DNA from: Pseudomonadota bacterium
GTDB lineage: Bacteria; Pseudomonadota; Gammaproteobacteria; Steroidobacterales; Steroidobacteraceae
Length of the DNA stretch: 55,366 nucleotides
Reading direction: 5' to 3'
NCBI GenBank assembly: GCA_021777555.1
Contig: JAJYDK010000025.1
Span: 1 to 55,366, forward strand
Part shown: one piece after another, positions 1-13,927 of the stretch
Numbering within the stretch: the stretch's first letter is position 1
Layout: each line of letters starts with the position of its first letter
The notes under the pieces: generated by a model
Seen by the model: only the letters and a program-made list of their open reading frames with translations
Told to the model about the DNA's origin: nothing
Database searches by the model: none
Made by a program: the position numbers and the translations under genes

Positions 1-86
1 CCCGAGGCGACCTCGTAGCGCTCGCGCGGCAGCCGCTCGAGCCCCCGGGCGCTGATGTGGTTTAGCGTCAGGATGCGGTATTTCAT
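1..86 (-). CDS. serA: D-3-phosphoglycerate dehydrogenase, N-terminal fragment (cut by window edge)
   Basis: Only the first 28 codons are inside the window. The ATG is at 84-86 and the peptide begins MKYRILTLNHISARGLERL. This resembles the N-terminus of D-2-hydroxyacid dehydrogenases annotated as phosphoglycerate dehydrogenase, which start the phosphorylated serine pathway. It lies 11 nt downstream of serC on the same strand, so the two probably form an operon for consecutive serine-synthesis steps. No catalytic residue is visible in the fragment. Another hydroxyacid dehydrogenase of the same fold cannot be excluded, so the call rests mainly on context. Confidence 0.6.
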   Translation of the reverse strand, partial: MKYRILTLNHISARGLERLPRERYEVAS

Positions 87-97
87 GCGCAGGAGCC

Positions 98-1177
98 CTA
101 CCCGTGGCGGCGCTCGAACTCCTTCATGAAGGCGACCAGCGCCTCGACGCCTTCGATCGGCATCGCGTTGTAGAGACTGGCGCGCATGCCGCCCGCCAGG
201 CGGTGTCCCTGAAGATGCGCAAGCCCCGCCTGCTTCGCCTCGCTGAGAAAGAGCGCATCGAGCTCCGGGCGCGCGAGCGTGAACGGCACATTCATCCTCG
301 AGCGGCACTCCCTCGCGACCGGGTTGCGATAGAAGGCCGAGGAATCAATGGCGCCGTAGAGGAGCGCGGCCTTGGCGCGATTGCGCGCCTCCATCGCCGC
401 GAGCCCGCCCTGCCCCTCGAGCCACTCGAACACGAGTCCGGCCATGTACCACGCGAAGGTGGGCGGGGTGTTGAGCATCGAGCCGTGGGCGGCCATCTGC
501 GTGTAATCGAGGATCGCCGGGACGTCGGGCCTCACCCTGCCGAGCAGATCCTCGCGGACGATGACGATGGTGAGTCCGGCGGGCCCGATGTTCTTCTGCG
601 CGCCGGCGTAGATCACTCCAAAGCGCGCCACCTCGATCGGACACGAGAGGATGTCGGAGGACATGTCGGCCACCAGGGGCGCCGGGACCGTGGGTACGTA
701 CGGAAACTGCACGCCATCGATGGTCTCGTTGGTCGTGTAATGCACGTACGCGGCGTCGGAACTCAGGCGCAGCGCGCCCTCGGCGGGCACCGTGGTGTAT
801 CGGGACTCGCGCTCGTCGGCGGCGATGTTGACCTGCACACCGAGCCGGCCGGCCTCCGCGATCGCTTTCGCGGACCACGTGCCGGTATTCAGGTAATCGG
901 CCGTTGCGCCGGCGGCGGTGAGATTGAGCGGGATGGCGGCGAACTGCGCCGTGGCGCCGCCCTGGAGAAAGAGCACCTTGTAGCCGCTCGGAATGGCAAG
1001 CAGCGCGCGCAGGCGCGCCTCCGAGCGCTCCGCGAGCGCCACGAAGGCCTTGCTTCGATGGCTGACCTCCATCACCGACATGCCGCTGCCCTGCCAGTCG
1101 GTGAGCTCGTCACGGGCCTGCTCGAGAACTTCCAGCGGCAGCGCCGCGGGACCGGCGGAGAAATTGTAGACGCGCAC
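98..1177 (-). CDS. serC: Phosphoserine aminotransferase SerC
   Basis: A 359-residue fold-type I PLP aminotransferase that converts 3-phosphohydroxypyruvate and glutamate to phosphoserine (serine pathway). It also acts on the related pyridoxal-phosphate precursor. The N-terminus [12 protein letters not shown] is diagnostic for SerC. The PLP lysine is K195 in [11 protein letters not shown], and DMSSD at 171-175 is the pyridine-ring aspartate region. Length is normal for the family. The start is GTG at 1177, preceded by GAGGTGAGG somewhat far upstream, so the exact start is slightly uncertain. It lies downstream of gyrA (110-nt gap) and upstream of the serA fragment, all on the minus strand. Confidence 0.95.
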   Translation of the reverse strand: MRVYNFSAGPAALPLEVLEQARDELTDWQGSGMSVMEVSHRSKAFVALAERSEARLRALLAIPSGYKVLFLQGGATAQFAAIPLNLTAAGATADYLNTGTWSAKAIAEAGRLGVQVNIAADERESRYTTVPAEGALRLSSDAAYVHYTTNETIDGVQFPYVPTVPAPLVADMSSDILSCPIEVARFGVIYAGAQKNIGPAGLTIVIVREDLLGRVRPDVPAILDYTQMAAHGSMLNTPPTFAWYMAGLVFEWLEGQGGLAAMEARNRAKAALLYGAIDSSAFYRNPVARECRSRMNVPFTLARPELDALFLSEAKQAGLAHLQGHRLAGGMRASLYNAMPIEGVEALVAFMKEFERRHG

Positions 1178-1287
1178 CAGGAGGCCGCCTCACCTCGGGA
1201 ATCGGGGGAAAGCCGATAGTATCAAGCAGCGCAGGCGGCTTGAGAACTTTTGGCCATCACGGCCTGCCCGCCGGCCCGAACGGGGTG

Positions 1288-3903
<2,616 letters not shown>

Positions 3904-4197
3904 CGGCTCTCGGGGCGTGCCAAAAGCGCAATGTTAGCACGGAGAGCACACTCGGCGCTGCGCCAGGGTCAATTTGCGCAACCGCTCGCGCGCACCCGTC
4001 ATTGTCTGCATTGCGCGCGCAGCGCAGCAGCAGGTTCGGCGGCACGTCAATCGCTTCGCGGTGCGTTTGGCGTGGCGCTTGCGATCGGGCGGGTGGATTG
4101 ATACGGTGCGCATCGACTGCGCATCGGTCGGCCAGGAAGGCCGCTCTTGGGCGCATCGGCAGGCAGCGCAGTCAAGACGTGATCACCCGGGGTTCGT
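3904..4197. other. Divergent intergenic region gyrA/ubiG with repeated GCGCATCG motif
   Basis: A 294-nt spacer between divergent gyrA and ubiG. I see no RNA gene or convincing coding sequence. The motif GCGCATCG occurs at 4108-4115, 4119-4126 and 4151-4158. The first two copies are 11 bp apart, about one helical turn, on the ubiG side. This could be an operator for ubiG or chance in GC-rich DNA. Confidence 0.35.
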
Positions 4198-4932
4198 ATG
4201 GCAACCGCAACTCATCCTTCCGCAGCCGAAGCGATTCCCAATGCCGCGCAGGCCGAGATCTCCAAGTTCGATGCGCTCTCGGAACGCTTCTGGGATGAGC
4301 ACGGGCACTTCCGTCCGCTGCACCTGCTGAACCCTGTCCGGCTGCGCTTCGTGGCGCAGCGCTGCGGTCTCTCGGGCGCGCGGGTGCTCGATGTGGGCTG
4401 CGGAGGCGGCCTGCTCGCCGAGGCGCTCGCCCGCGAGGGCGCCAAGGTCACGGCGATCGATCTGGCTCCCGGCATGATCGAGGTCGCCCGCATGCACGCG
4501 AGCGCGCACGGGATTTCGGTCGATTACCGGGTGGCCTCCGCCGAGGCGCTCGCGACGCATGAAGCGGGGACCTTCGATGTCATCACCTGCATGGAAATGC
4601 TCGAGCACGTGCCACAGCCGGCGCAGATGATCGCGACGCTCTCGGCGCTGGTGCGCCCCGGGGGGTCGGTGTTCGTCTCCACTCTGAACCGCAACCTGAA
4701 ATCCTTCCTCGTGGCCATCCTCGGCGCCGAGTACGTGCTCTCGCTGCTGCCGCGCGGCACGCACGAGTACGAGCGCTTCATCCGTCCCAGCGAGCTTGCC
4801 CGCTGGGCCCGCGCCGCGGACCTGACGGCCCACGCCCTGGTGGGAATCACACTCAACCCGTTCACCGGAGAAGCCCGGCTGACGAGGGACCCCTCGGTGA
4901 ACTACCTGGCGCACTTCGTGCGCGAGCCCTGA
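4198..4932 (+). CDS. ubiG: Ubiquinone biosynthesis O-methyltransferase UbiG
   Basis: A 244-residue class I SAM-dependent methyltransferase for both O-methylation steps in ubiquinone synthesis. Motif I is VLDVGCGGGL at 63-72. It is followed by the acidic post-motif VTAIDLAPGMIEVAR and by ITCMEMLEHVP, the UbiG-type motif that separates it from UbiE. The C-terminal GITLNPF and VNYLAHF segments are also typical. The start ATG is preceded by GGGG six nucleotides upstream. It stands alone on the plus strand, divergent from gyrA and convergent with rluB. Confidence 0.95.
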   Translation: MATATHPSAAEAIPNAAQAEISKFDALSERFWDEHGHFRPLHLLNPVRLRFVAQRCGLSGARVLDVGCGGGLLAEALAREGAKVTAIDLAPGMIEVARMHASAHGISVDYRVASAEALATHEAGTFDVITCMEMLEHVPQPAQMIATLSALVRPGGSVFVSTLNRNLKSFLVAILGAEYVLSLLPRGTHEYERFIRPSELARWARAADLTAHALVGITLNPFTGEARLTRDPSVNYLAHFVREP

Positions 4933-4968
4933 TCGAGGTCGCCTGCGGCGCTTCGCTCGCCGTGCACG

Positions 4969-5808
4969 CTAGGCCGGCGGCTCCTGGGTGAAAAGCGCCT
5001 CGATCTCCTCGGCCGCGAGCTGCCGGAAGTGCCCCCGTGCGAGCGACCGATCGAGCAGGAGCGCACCGAGTTGGGTGCGCATGACCCGGCTGACGAGCGC
5101 GCCCTGTCGCTCGAACAGCTGCCGCGCCTCCTTGCCGCTCGCACCACGGACGGTGAGGGCATACCAGCGGTTGGCGGCCTCCCCTCCCGCGCCCTCGCAG
5201 CCGAGCACCTCCAGGCGCTCGCCGCTGTCGAGCTCCCCGCCGAGCACGCCTTGCAGCTGCGGCTCCGTAAGCTCGCCGCGGACCCTGACACTGAATCCAC
5301 TGATCCAACGCCGCACGCCGCGCTGTAGCCGGGAGGCGAGCTCGCCATCGCCACAGATGAGCTCGAGCCCCCCATCGATCCTCGGCATCGGGCTCACCAC
5401 CACGAACCTGCGCCCGGCGCGCCGTGGCAGGCGCGAAAGGAGCGGAACGGCCCCCGCCTCCTCCGTCACCGGCTTATCGAGGCTCTCGCCGCTCGAACGA
5501 TGGTAGATGAACGCGCGGCCACCGCCCGGGGCCTCGCGCTGGCGGATGAGGCGGCCATCGAGACGCACCTGATCCGCGGGACCGACCTTCATGCCGAGCG
5601 TGGCGGGTTGACCGTTGACGCTCAGACGCCCGGCGCGGATCCAATCCTCGGCCTCGCGGCGTGAGGCGAGTCCCGCCTGGGACAGCACCTTCTGCAGCCG
5701 CTCCGCCGTCTCCTCGGCCTGTGTGCGGTGGGGCGAATGCGCATGATCGGTGCCGCCGCGCGCCCGATCTGTGCGCCGGGGACGGACCGGGCGAGCCCTG
5801 GAGCTCAT
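4969..5808 (-). CDS. rluB: RluB-like large-subunit rRNA pseudouridine synthase (divergent catalytic motif)
   Basis: 279 residues. An S4 RNA-binding domain (about 36-85, RLQKVLSQAGLASRREAEDWI) is followed by an RsuA/RluB-type catalytic domain. The family modifies U2605 of 23S rRNA. The start at 5808 has GAGG six nucleotides upstream and sits 7 nt after scpB, so longer arginine-rich N-terminal versions are unlikely. The odd point is the active-site motif. The family has RLD followed by a T/S-x-G-LLL-T-x-DG stretch. Here RID (143-145) is followed by GGLELICGDGEL, about three residues shorter. The putative catalytic Asp145 is present. The scpA-scpB-rluB order is typical. Activity is uncertain, the family is not. 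Confidence 0.8.
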   Translation of the reverse strand: MSSRARPVRPRRTDRARGGTDHAHSPHRTQAEETAERLQKVLSQAGLASRREAEDWIRAGRLSVNGQPATLGMKVGPADQVRLDGRLIRQREAPGGGRAFIYHRSSGESLDKPVTEEAGAVPLLSRLPRRAGRRFVVVSPMPRIDGGLELICGDGELASRLQRGVRRWISGFSVRVRGELTEPQLQGVLGGELDSGERLEVLGCEGAGGEAANRWYALTVRGASGKEARQLFERQGALVSRVMRTQLGALLLDRSLARGHFRQLAAEEIEALFTQEPPA

Positions 5809-5815
5809 GATGACC

Positions 5816-6679
5816 TCAAGCGGACTCGCCGGGCGCGGCTCGCATTTCCCGCGGCGGCGCATCCTGCGCATCGCCTTCTTCGCCGGCGCCCGTCGGCTCA
5901 TCCGGCTCCTCGGCGGATCCCTCCTCGCCCGCCTCGAGCCCGCCGGCGCTCTCGCTCCGATCCGGGTCGGCCGAAGGCTCGGGATCATGAGGTTCGGCGA
6001 CGGGCGCCGCAGCGCTCGCCGCTTCCGTAAACTCGGCTTGCCGCTCGGCCCGCTCGTCCTCTTCGGCGGCCGGCTCGCCTTGCACGGTCCGGGCATTGCC
6101 CTCCCCCTGCGGGCTGGCGCTACTGCCCAGATCGAGCTGCAGGTTGAGATCGCCCACTGCCTTCAGCTCCGACAGCGGCGGCAACTGATCGAGGCTCACC
6201 AGACCGAAATAATCCAGGAACTCGCGCGTCGTACCCAGAAGCTCGGGACGACCCGGCACGTCGCGCTGGCCGACGATGCGCACCCAGTTGCGCTCGAGCA
6301 ATGTCTTGATGATGTTGGGATTGACCGCCACTCCGCGTACATCCTCGATCTCTCCGCGGGTGATGGGCTGGCGATAGGCTATGAGCGCCAGCGTCTCGAG
6401 CAACGCCCGCGAGTAGCGCGCCGGCCGTTCGGGCCAGAGCCGCGAGACTTCCGCCGCGAACTCCCGGCGCACCTGGATGCGCAGCCCCGAGGCCGTTTCC
6501 TTCAGCTCGATGCCGCGCCCGGCGTATTCGAGGGCGAGCGCTTCGATGACCTCGCGCAGCGCCGCCTCGCTCGGGCGCGCGGTCTCATCGAACAGCTGCC
6601 CGAGCTCCTCACTCTTGAGCGGTCGGCCGGCGGCGAGCAGCGCCGCCTCGATCACGTTCCTCAGATAAAACTCACTCAT
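5816..6679 (-). CDS. scpB: Segregation and condensation protein ScpB
   Basis: 287 residues. The kleisin-associated winged-helix protein that dimerises and binds ScpA in the SMC-ScpAB condensin. The core FYLRNVIEAALLAAGRPL through TTREFLDYFGL covers about residues 3-185 and has two winged-helix units. After it comes an acidic, low-complexity tail of about 100 residues rich in E, A, S and D, longer than in standard ScpB. The start MSEF at 6679 overlaps the scpA stop in ATGAGTGA, which indicates translational coupling. An upstream in-frame arginine-rich extension was rejected. Confidence 0.93.
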   Translation of the reverse strand: MSEFYLRNVIEAALLAAGRPLKSEELGQLFDETARPSEAALREVIEALALEYAGRGIELKETASGLRIQVRREFAAEVSRLWPERPARYSRALLETLALIAYRQPITRGEIEDVRGVAVNPNIIKTLLERNWVRIVGQRDVPGRPELLGTTREFLDYFGLVSLDQLPPLSELKAVGDLNLQLDLGSSASPQGEGNARTVQGEPAAEEDERAERQAEFTEAASAAAPVAEPHDPEPSADPDRSESAGGLEAGEEGSAEEPDEPTGAGEEGDAQDAPPREMRAAPGESA

Positions 6680-7652
6680 CGATTGTCTCTTGTGGGATCT
6701 CTCCGCCCTGCTGCTGCGGCGGCTCGTCCTGCGCACCCGCCTGCGGCTCATCGGTGTTGTCGGCGACGACGTGCAGGCTGCGGCCGCGGCCGGCCCGCAC
6801 GTGCAGCGGAGCGTACGGCTCTGACTGCACGATGTCGATCAGTCCCTCGCGGACCAGCTCGAGGATCGCCATGAAGGTGACGGTCACCCCCATGCGTCCC
6901 TCGGCGGGCTTGAACAACCGGATGAACTCGACGAAGCTCGATCGCTCGAGCGAGGCGAGAATGTTGCCCATGCGCTCGCGCACCGAGAGGGCCTCGCGCT
7001 GGATGTGATGATGCGCGAACATCTGTGAGCGCACCACCACCTCCTGGAAGGCCACCAGCATCTCCTGGAGCGTGATCTGCGGGAGCGCCCGCACCACCTG
7101 CCGGTCCCTGAGCTCGGCCGCCGCGGCCCAGTGATCACGCTCGAGTCTCGGCAGCGTGTCGATGCCCTCGGCGGCCCGCTTGAAGCGCTCGTATTCCTGC
7201 AGGCGCCGCACGAGCTCGGCCCGGGGGTCCTCCTCCACGCCATCGACGGAGGTCTTCGGCCGCGGCAGCAGCATGCGCGATTTGAGCTCGGCGAGCGTCG
7301 CGGCCATCACCAGGTACTCGCCCGCCAGCTCGAGCTGCAGCTCCTGCATCACCTCGATGTACTGCATGTACTGGCGCGTGATATCGGCGAGCGGGATGTC
7401 GAGGATGTCGAGATGCTGCCGGCGGATGAGATACAGCAGCAGATCGAGCGGTCCCTCGAAGGCCTCGAGGAACACCTCGAGCGCCTGCGGCGGAATGTAC
7501 AGATCGCGCGGCAGCGCGGTGACGGGCTCGCCGTTGACGACGGCGAAGGGCATCTCCACCTGCTCGGGCCCGCTTTGATGCGCATTGGGCTCGTGGGGCG
7601 CAGCGGGCGGGGCCTCGTCCGATACGATCACCAGTTCCGGTTTGGACTCCAT
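6672..7652 (-). CDS. scpA: Segregation and condensation protein ScpA (kleisin)
   Basis: 326 residues. The kleisin subunit that bridges the SMC heads. FEGPLDLLLYLIRRQHLDILDIPLADITRQY, abbreviated here to its core FEGPLDLLL (about 65-73), is the signature N-terminal helix region. MAATLAELKSRMLLP follows, and a C-terminal winged helix with VTFMAILELVREG ends the folded part. Short acidic/Gln-rich tails flank the core. It lies 6 nt downstream of trpS and overlaps scpB by 8 nt. Together with smc at 13928-17431 it gives this genome a full SMC-ScpAB complex. Confidence 0.94.
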   Translation of the reverse strand: MESKPELVIVSDEAPPAAPHEPNAHQSGPEQVEMPFAVVNGEPVTALPRDLYIPPQALEVFLEAFEGPLDLLLYLIRRQHLDILDIPLADITRQYMQYIEVMQELQLELAGEYLVMAATLAELKSRMLLPRPKTSVDGVEEDPRAELVRRLQEYERFKRAAEGIDTLPRLERDHWAAAAELRDRQVVRALPQITLQEMLVAFQEVVVRSQMFAHHHIQREALSVRERMGNILASLERSSFVEFIRLFKPAEGRMGVTVTFMAILELVREGLIDIVQSEPYAPLHVRAGRGRSLHVVADNTDEPQAGAQDEPPQQQGGEIPQETIDE

Positions 7653-7658
7653 GTCGCC

Positions 7659-8873
7659 TCAGTCAACCCGCAGGTGCATGGCCCGGCGCACCTCTTCCAT
7701 CGTTTCCCGGGCCGCATCGCGCGCCTTCTCCGCGCCTTCGGCGACGATGTCGCGCAGAAGCTCCGGATTTTCGGTGTATTCCTGGGCGCGACGACGCATC
7801 TCCGTGACCTCGGCGAGAACCTTGTCGATGACCGGCTGCTTGCACTCGAGGCACCCGATGCCCGCCGAGCGGCACCCCTCGGCCACCCATTTGCGCGTGT
7901 CCTCGCCCGAGTAGATCTTGTGCAGATCCCAAACCGGGCACCGCTCGGGCTCGCCCGGGTCGGTCCGCCGCGCCCGTGCCGGATCGGTCTTCATCGCGCG
8001 CAGCTTCCGCTCGACCGACTGGGGATCCTCGCGCAGCTCGATGGTATTGCCGTAGGACTTCGACATCTTTCGCCCGTCGAGCCCGGGGACCTTCGGGGTC
8101 TGCGTGAGCAGCACCTGGGGCTCGGGCAGGATGGTGACGCCGGTGCCCTCCAGGTACCCGAGCAGGCGGTCGCGATCGGCCAAGGTGAGGCGGGTGTTGC
8201 TGTGCACGAGCGCGCGGCCGCGCTCGAGCGCCTCCTGGTCGCCGGCCTCCTGGAACTTGCGCCGCAGCTGACGGTAGAGCGTGGTGTTGCGCCCACCGAG
8301 GCCCTTGATGGCGCGCTCCACTTTCTCCTCGAAATCCGTCTCGCGGCCATAGATGTGGTTGAAGCGACGCGCGGTCTCGCGTGTGAGCTCGACGTGCGCC
8401 ACCTGGTCTTCACCCACAGGCACGTGCTGTGCGCGGTAGACGAGAATGTCCGCGGCCTGCAGTAAGGGATAGCCGAGGAATCCGTACGTCGCCAGATCGC
8501 GGTCCTTGAGCTGTTCCTGCTGGTCCTTGTAGCTCGGTACCCGCTCGAGCCAGCCGAGGGGGGTGAGCATCGAGAGCAGCAGATGGAGCTCGGCGTGCTC
8601 GGGCACGTGCGACTGGACGAACAGGGTCGCTACGCCGGGATTGAGGCCCGCGGCAAGCCAGTCGATCAGCACTTCGTGCACGAATTCCGGCAGTCGGCTG
8701 GTGTCCTCGTAGCCGGTGGTGAGCATGTGCCAATCGGCCACGAAGAAGAAGCACTCGTACTCGTACTGCAATCGCACCCAGTTGCGCAGCGCTCCGTGGT
8801 AATTGCCCAGGTGCAGACGGCCCGTGGGCCGCATGCCGGACAGGACGCGGCCGCGGGGATTGGGAGTGCTCAT
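7659..8873 (-). CDS. trpS: Tryptophan--tRNA ligase
   Basis: 404 residues, a class Ic aminoacyl-tRNA synthetase charging tRNA-Trp. The HIGH-equivalent HLGN is at 21-24 in SGMRPTGRLHLGNYHGAL, and KMSKS at 269-273 in DGRKMSKSYGN. Between FNHIYG (about 176) and LPEPQVLLTQTP (about 249) there is a roughly 70-residue helical insertion. I recall it from the long TrpRS forms of pseudomonads and xanthomonads, where short forms go directly on. It heads the trpS-scpA-scpB-rluB minus-strand operon, with 19 nt to the yciO-type gene upstream. Confidence 0.96.
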   Translation of the reverse strand: MSTPNPRGRVLSGMRPTGRLHLGNYHGALRNWVRLQYEYECFFFVADWHMLTTGYEDTSRLPEFVHEVLIDWLAAGLNPGVATLFVQSHVPEHAELHLLLSMLTPLGWLERVPSYKDQQEQLKDRDLATYGFLGYPLLQAADILVYRAQHVPVGEDQVAHVELTRETARRFNHIYGRETDFEEKVERAIKGLGGRNTTLYRQLRRKFQEAGDQEALERGRALVHSNTRLTLADRDRLLGYLEGTGVTILPEPQVLLTQTPKVPGLDGRKMSKSYGNTIELREDPQSVERKLRAMKTDPARARRTDPGEPERCPVWDLHKIYSGEDTRKWVAEGCRSAGIGCLECKQPVIDKVLAEVTEMRRRAQEYTENPELLRDIVAEGAEKARDAARETMEEVRRAMHLRVD

Positions 8874-8892
8874 CGAAGCCGTTCTCGCATCG

Positions 8893-9546
8893 TTAAACGT
8901 CCAGTATACCGTGTTCGCCCGCCCCTCCGAGGATCCGGGCGAGCGAGCCCTTGCCCCGCCTCACCACGACCGGTGGGGTCACGGACAGATCCACCACCGT
9001 CGTTGGCTCGATGCCGCAGTCCCCCCCGTCGAGGACCGCGTCGATCTCGTGCTCGAGCCGCTCCTGGATCTCGCGCCCCGAGGTGAGTGGGGCCGGCTCA
9101 TCGGGCAGCAGCAGCGTGCTGCTCATGAGCGGCTCGCGGAGCTCCGCGAGCAGCAGGCGCGGGACCGGATGATCGGGGATGCGCACCCCGATGGTACGCC
9201 GCCGCTCGTGCTGCAGGCGCCTCGGCGTCTCCCGGGTGGCCTTGAGGAGGAAGGTGTAGGGGCCGGGCAGGCAGCTGCGCAGCATGCGGAACTGCCAGGT
9301 CTCGATCCGGGCGAAGCGCCCCACCTCGGCGAGGTCCGCGCACACCACGGTGAAATGATGGTGGCGGTCCGCCCTGCGAAGGCGCCGCACCCGCTCGATG
9401 GCCCGGGCATCGCCAATGTGCCAGCCGAGCGCGTAGCATGAGTCGGTCGGATAGGCGACGATGCCGCCATCCCGCACGATATCGGCGGCAATGCGGATGA
9501 GGCGGGCCTGGGGCGTGACGGGGTGCAGCTCGAGGTATTGGCTCAT
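8893..9546 (-). CDS. yciO: YciO/Sua5-YrdC-family protein (threonylcarbamoyl-AMP synthase-like)
   Basis: 217 residues. The YrdC/Sua5 fold is shown by GGIVAYPTDSCYALGWHIGD (about 27-46), RRADRHHHFTVVCADL, and LPGPYTFLLKATRETPRRL. The C-terminal RRGKGSLARIL matches the end of YciO proteins. Family members make threonylcarbamoyl-AMP for tRNA t6A, but YciO paralogues have weaker or unclear roles, so the exact function is not settled. The start MSQYLELHP at 9546 is chosen because this N-terminus is characteristic. Position upstream of trpS and scpAB is the usual gammaproteobacterial arrangement. Confidence 0.85.
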   Translation of the reverse strand: MSQYLELHPVTPQARLIRIAADIVRDGGIVAYPTDSCYALGWHIGDARAIERVRRLRRADRHHHFTVVCADLAEVGRFARIETWQFRMLRSCLPGPYTFLLKATRETPRRLQHERRRTIGVRIPDHPVPRLLLAELREPLMSSTLLLPDEPAPLTSGREIQERLEHEIDAVLDGGDCGIEPTTVVDLSVTPPVVVRRGKGSLARILGGAGEHGILDV

Positions 9547-9633
9547 GCGCGCCTTTCCGAGGCCGCCTCCGCCTTCTGTGGATAGTGCGTTATGATACGC
9601 AACCTTGACCGGAACCTGCGACCGCGCGAGCGG

Positions 9634-9942
9634 ATGAGCTCCTTTACACCCAAAGCCACGACCAGCGCCACGGCGGATCAGATCCGCGCCATGCTCGAGA
9701 GGGCATTCTCGCCGCTGTCGATCGAGGTGCTCGACGACAGCGCCCGACACGCCGGTCATGCGGGAGCCCGCTCCGGAGGGCATTTCCGGGTCACGCTCGT
9801 CGCGCGCTCGTTCGCGGGGCGAGCGCCGCTTGAGCGCCACCGCATGGTCTATGAGGCGCTCGAGCCGCTGATGGGTCATGGGATCCACGCGTTGAACATC
9901 CGCGCCGCCGCCCCGCACGGAGCGGAGCGACCCGCCTCCTGA
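9634..9942 (+). CDS. bolA: BolA family protein
   Basis: 102 residues. It has the compact BolA alpha/beta fold: DQIRAMLERAF, IEVLDDSARHAGH (about 32-44), GGHFRVTLVARSF, and HRMVYEALEPLMGHGIHALNI. BolA proteins work with monothiol glutaredoxins in iron-sulfur handling and stress morphology. The conserved GHFRV histidine is present. The ATG at 9634 fits the family length better than an upstream in-frame ATG at 9592 that would add arginine-rich residues. It is divergent from yciO and 55 nt ahead of the PpiC-like gene, so possibly cotranscribed with it. Confidence 0.88.
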   Translation: MSSFTPKATTSATADQIRAMLERAFSPLSIEVLDDSARHAGHAGARSGGHFRVTLVARSFAGRAPLERHRMVYEALEPLMGHGIHALNIRAAAPHGAERPAS

Positions 9943-9997
9943 CCCGCGCCGGCGCGTCCGGTCGAGTTTCCATCCTCATTTTGCCCACCACTACCCA

Positions 9998-10906
9998 ATG
10001 AGCATCTCCATGAAGCAACTCAGGATCCTCTGCATCGCCTGCGCCCTGGTCGGACTCGCTGCCTGCCAGCCCAAGTCCGCGGTGCAAAACGGCGCCTCGC
10101 CCGTGGTGGCCACGGTCAACGGCACCCCCATCAGCCGCTCCCTGTACGAGTTCTACGTCAAGGGCATCAGCGGCAAGGATTCGAGCGCACTCACGCCCGA
10201 GCAGCGCGCGCTCGCCCTCGACAGCCTGATCCGCGCGCAAGCCGTGGCGCAGGATGCGCAGAAACAAGGTCTCGACAAGCAAAACAACACCGCGTCGCTC
10301 CTCGCGCTCTCGCGCCTGAACATCCTCGAGCAGGCGGTCTCCGACAAATTCCTCGCCGGGCGTGCGCCGAGCGATTCGCAGCTGCAGGCCGAATACAACG
10401 CCGAGGTGGCGAAGATGCCGAAGACCGAGTATCACGCGGAGCACATCCTATTGAAGGACCAGGCGACCGCGCAGAAGGTCATCCAGGATCTCAACCACGG
10501 CCAGAAATTCGCCACCCTCGCCAAGAAATACTCCATCGATCCGTCGAAGGACAACGGCGGCGACCTCGGCTGGTTCACCCTCAATCACATGGTCAAGCCC
10601 TTCTCCGATGCGGTCGCGCAGCTGAAGGTCGGCCAGTACACCCAGGCGCCGGTGCAGACCCAGTTCGGCTGGCACGTCATCGAGCTGCTCGGCACCCGGC
10701 CGCTCGCCCCGCCGCCGTTCGCCTCCGTCAAGGCTCGTCTGACGCAGATCGTGGAGGCAAAGCAGTTCCGCGCCTACACCGATACGCTGATCGGGAAGGA
10801 CAAGGTTGTCACCTATCTCGACACCCAGACGGATGCGCAGACCAAGGGTCAGGCCGGTCCGCCGGCGATCCCGGCGGCGGCGCCCGCGCCCGCCAACGCG
10901 GGGTAA
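9998..10906 (+). CDS. PpiC-type peptidyl-prolyl isomerase lipoprotein
   Basis: 302 residues. A lipoprotein signal peptide ends in the lipobox GLAAC with acylated Cys23. An N-terminal chaperone-like helical region (about 35-135) precedes a single parvulin domain (about 142-235): YHAEHILLKDQATAQKVIQDL, then DNGGDLGWF and TQFGWHVIELLG. It probably acts as a membrane-anchored periplasmic folding factor in the SurA/PrsA/EpsD-like class. A Pro/Ala tail ends the protein. The start could be 9998 or ATG 10010; neither has a strong ribosome site. A clear terminator follows. Confidence 0.85.
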   Translation: MSISMKQLRILCIACALVGLAACQPKSAVQNGASPVVATVNGTPISRSLYEFYVKGISGKDSSALTPEQRALALDSLIRAQAVAQDAQKQGLDKQNNTASLLALSRLNILEQAVSDKFLAGRAPSDSQLQAEYNAEVAKMPKTEYHAEHILLKDQATAQKVIQDLNHGQKFATLAKKYSIDPSKDNGGDLGWFTLNHMVKPFSDAVAQLKVGQYTQAPVQTQFGWHVIELLGTRPLAPPPFASVKARLTQIVEAKQFRAYTDTLIGKDKVVTYLDTQTDAQTKGQAGPPAIPAAAPAPANAG

Positions 10907-10942
10907 TCCGCTCGGCGGCCAACGCCGCCGATGACATCGAAC

Positions 10943-10975
10943 AAGCCCCGGGTCGAAGGATCCGGGGCTTTGTTT

Positions 10976-10977
<2 letters not shown>
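10943..10977 (+). terminator. Intrinsic terminator after the PpiC-like gene
   Basis: A 9-bp perfect stem AAGCCCCGG / CCGGGGCTT (10943-10951 and 10962-10970), with a 10-nt loop and then TGTTTTT. The T-tract overlaps the ligA stop codon on the other strand. Confidence 0.85.
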
Positions 10978-13908
<2,931 letters not shown>

Positions 13909-13927
13909 GATGAGCCCCCCCGAAACC

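Noticed and set aside
5809..6096. A 96-residue N-terminal extension of RluB
   Set aside because: Arginine-rich shadow over scpB; the ATG at 5808 has a good ribosome site.
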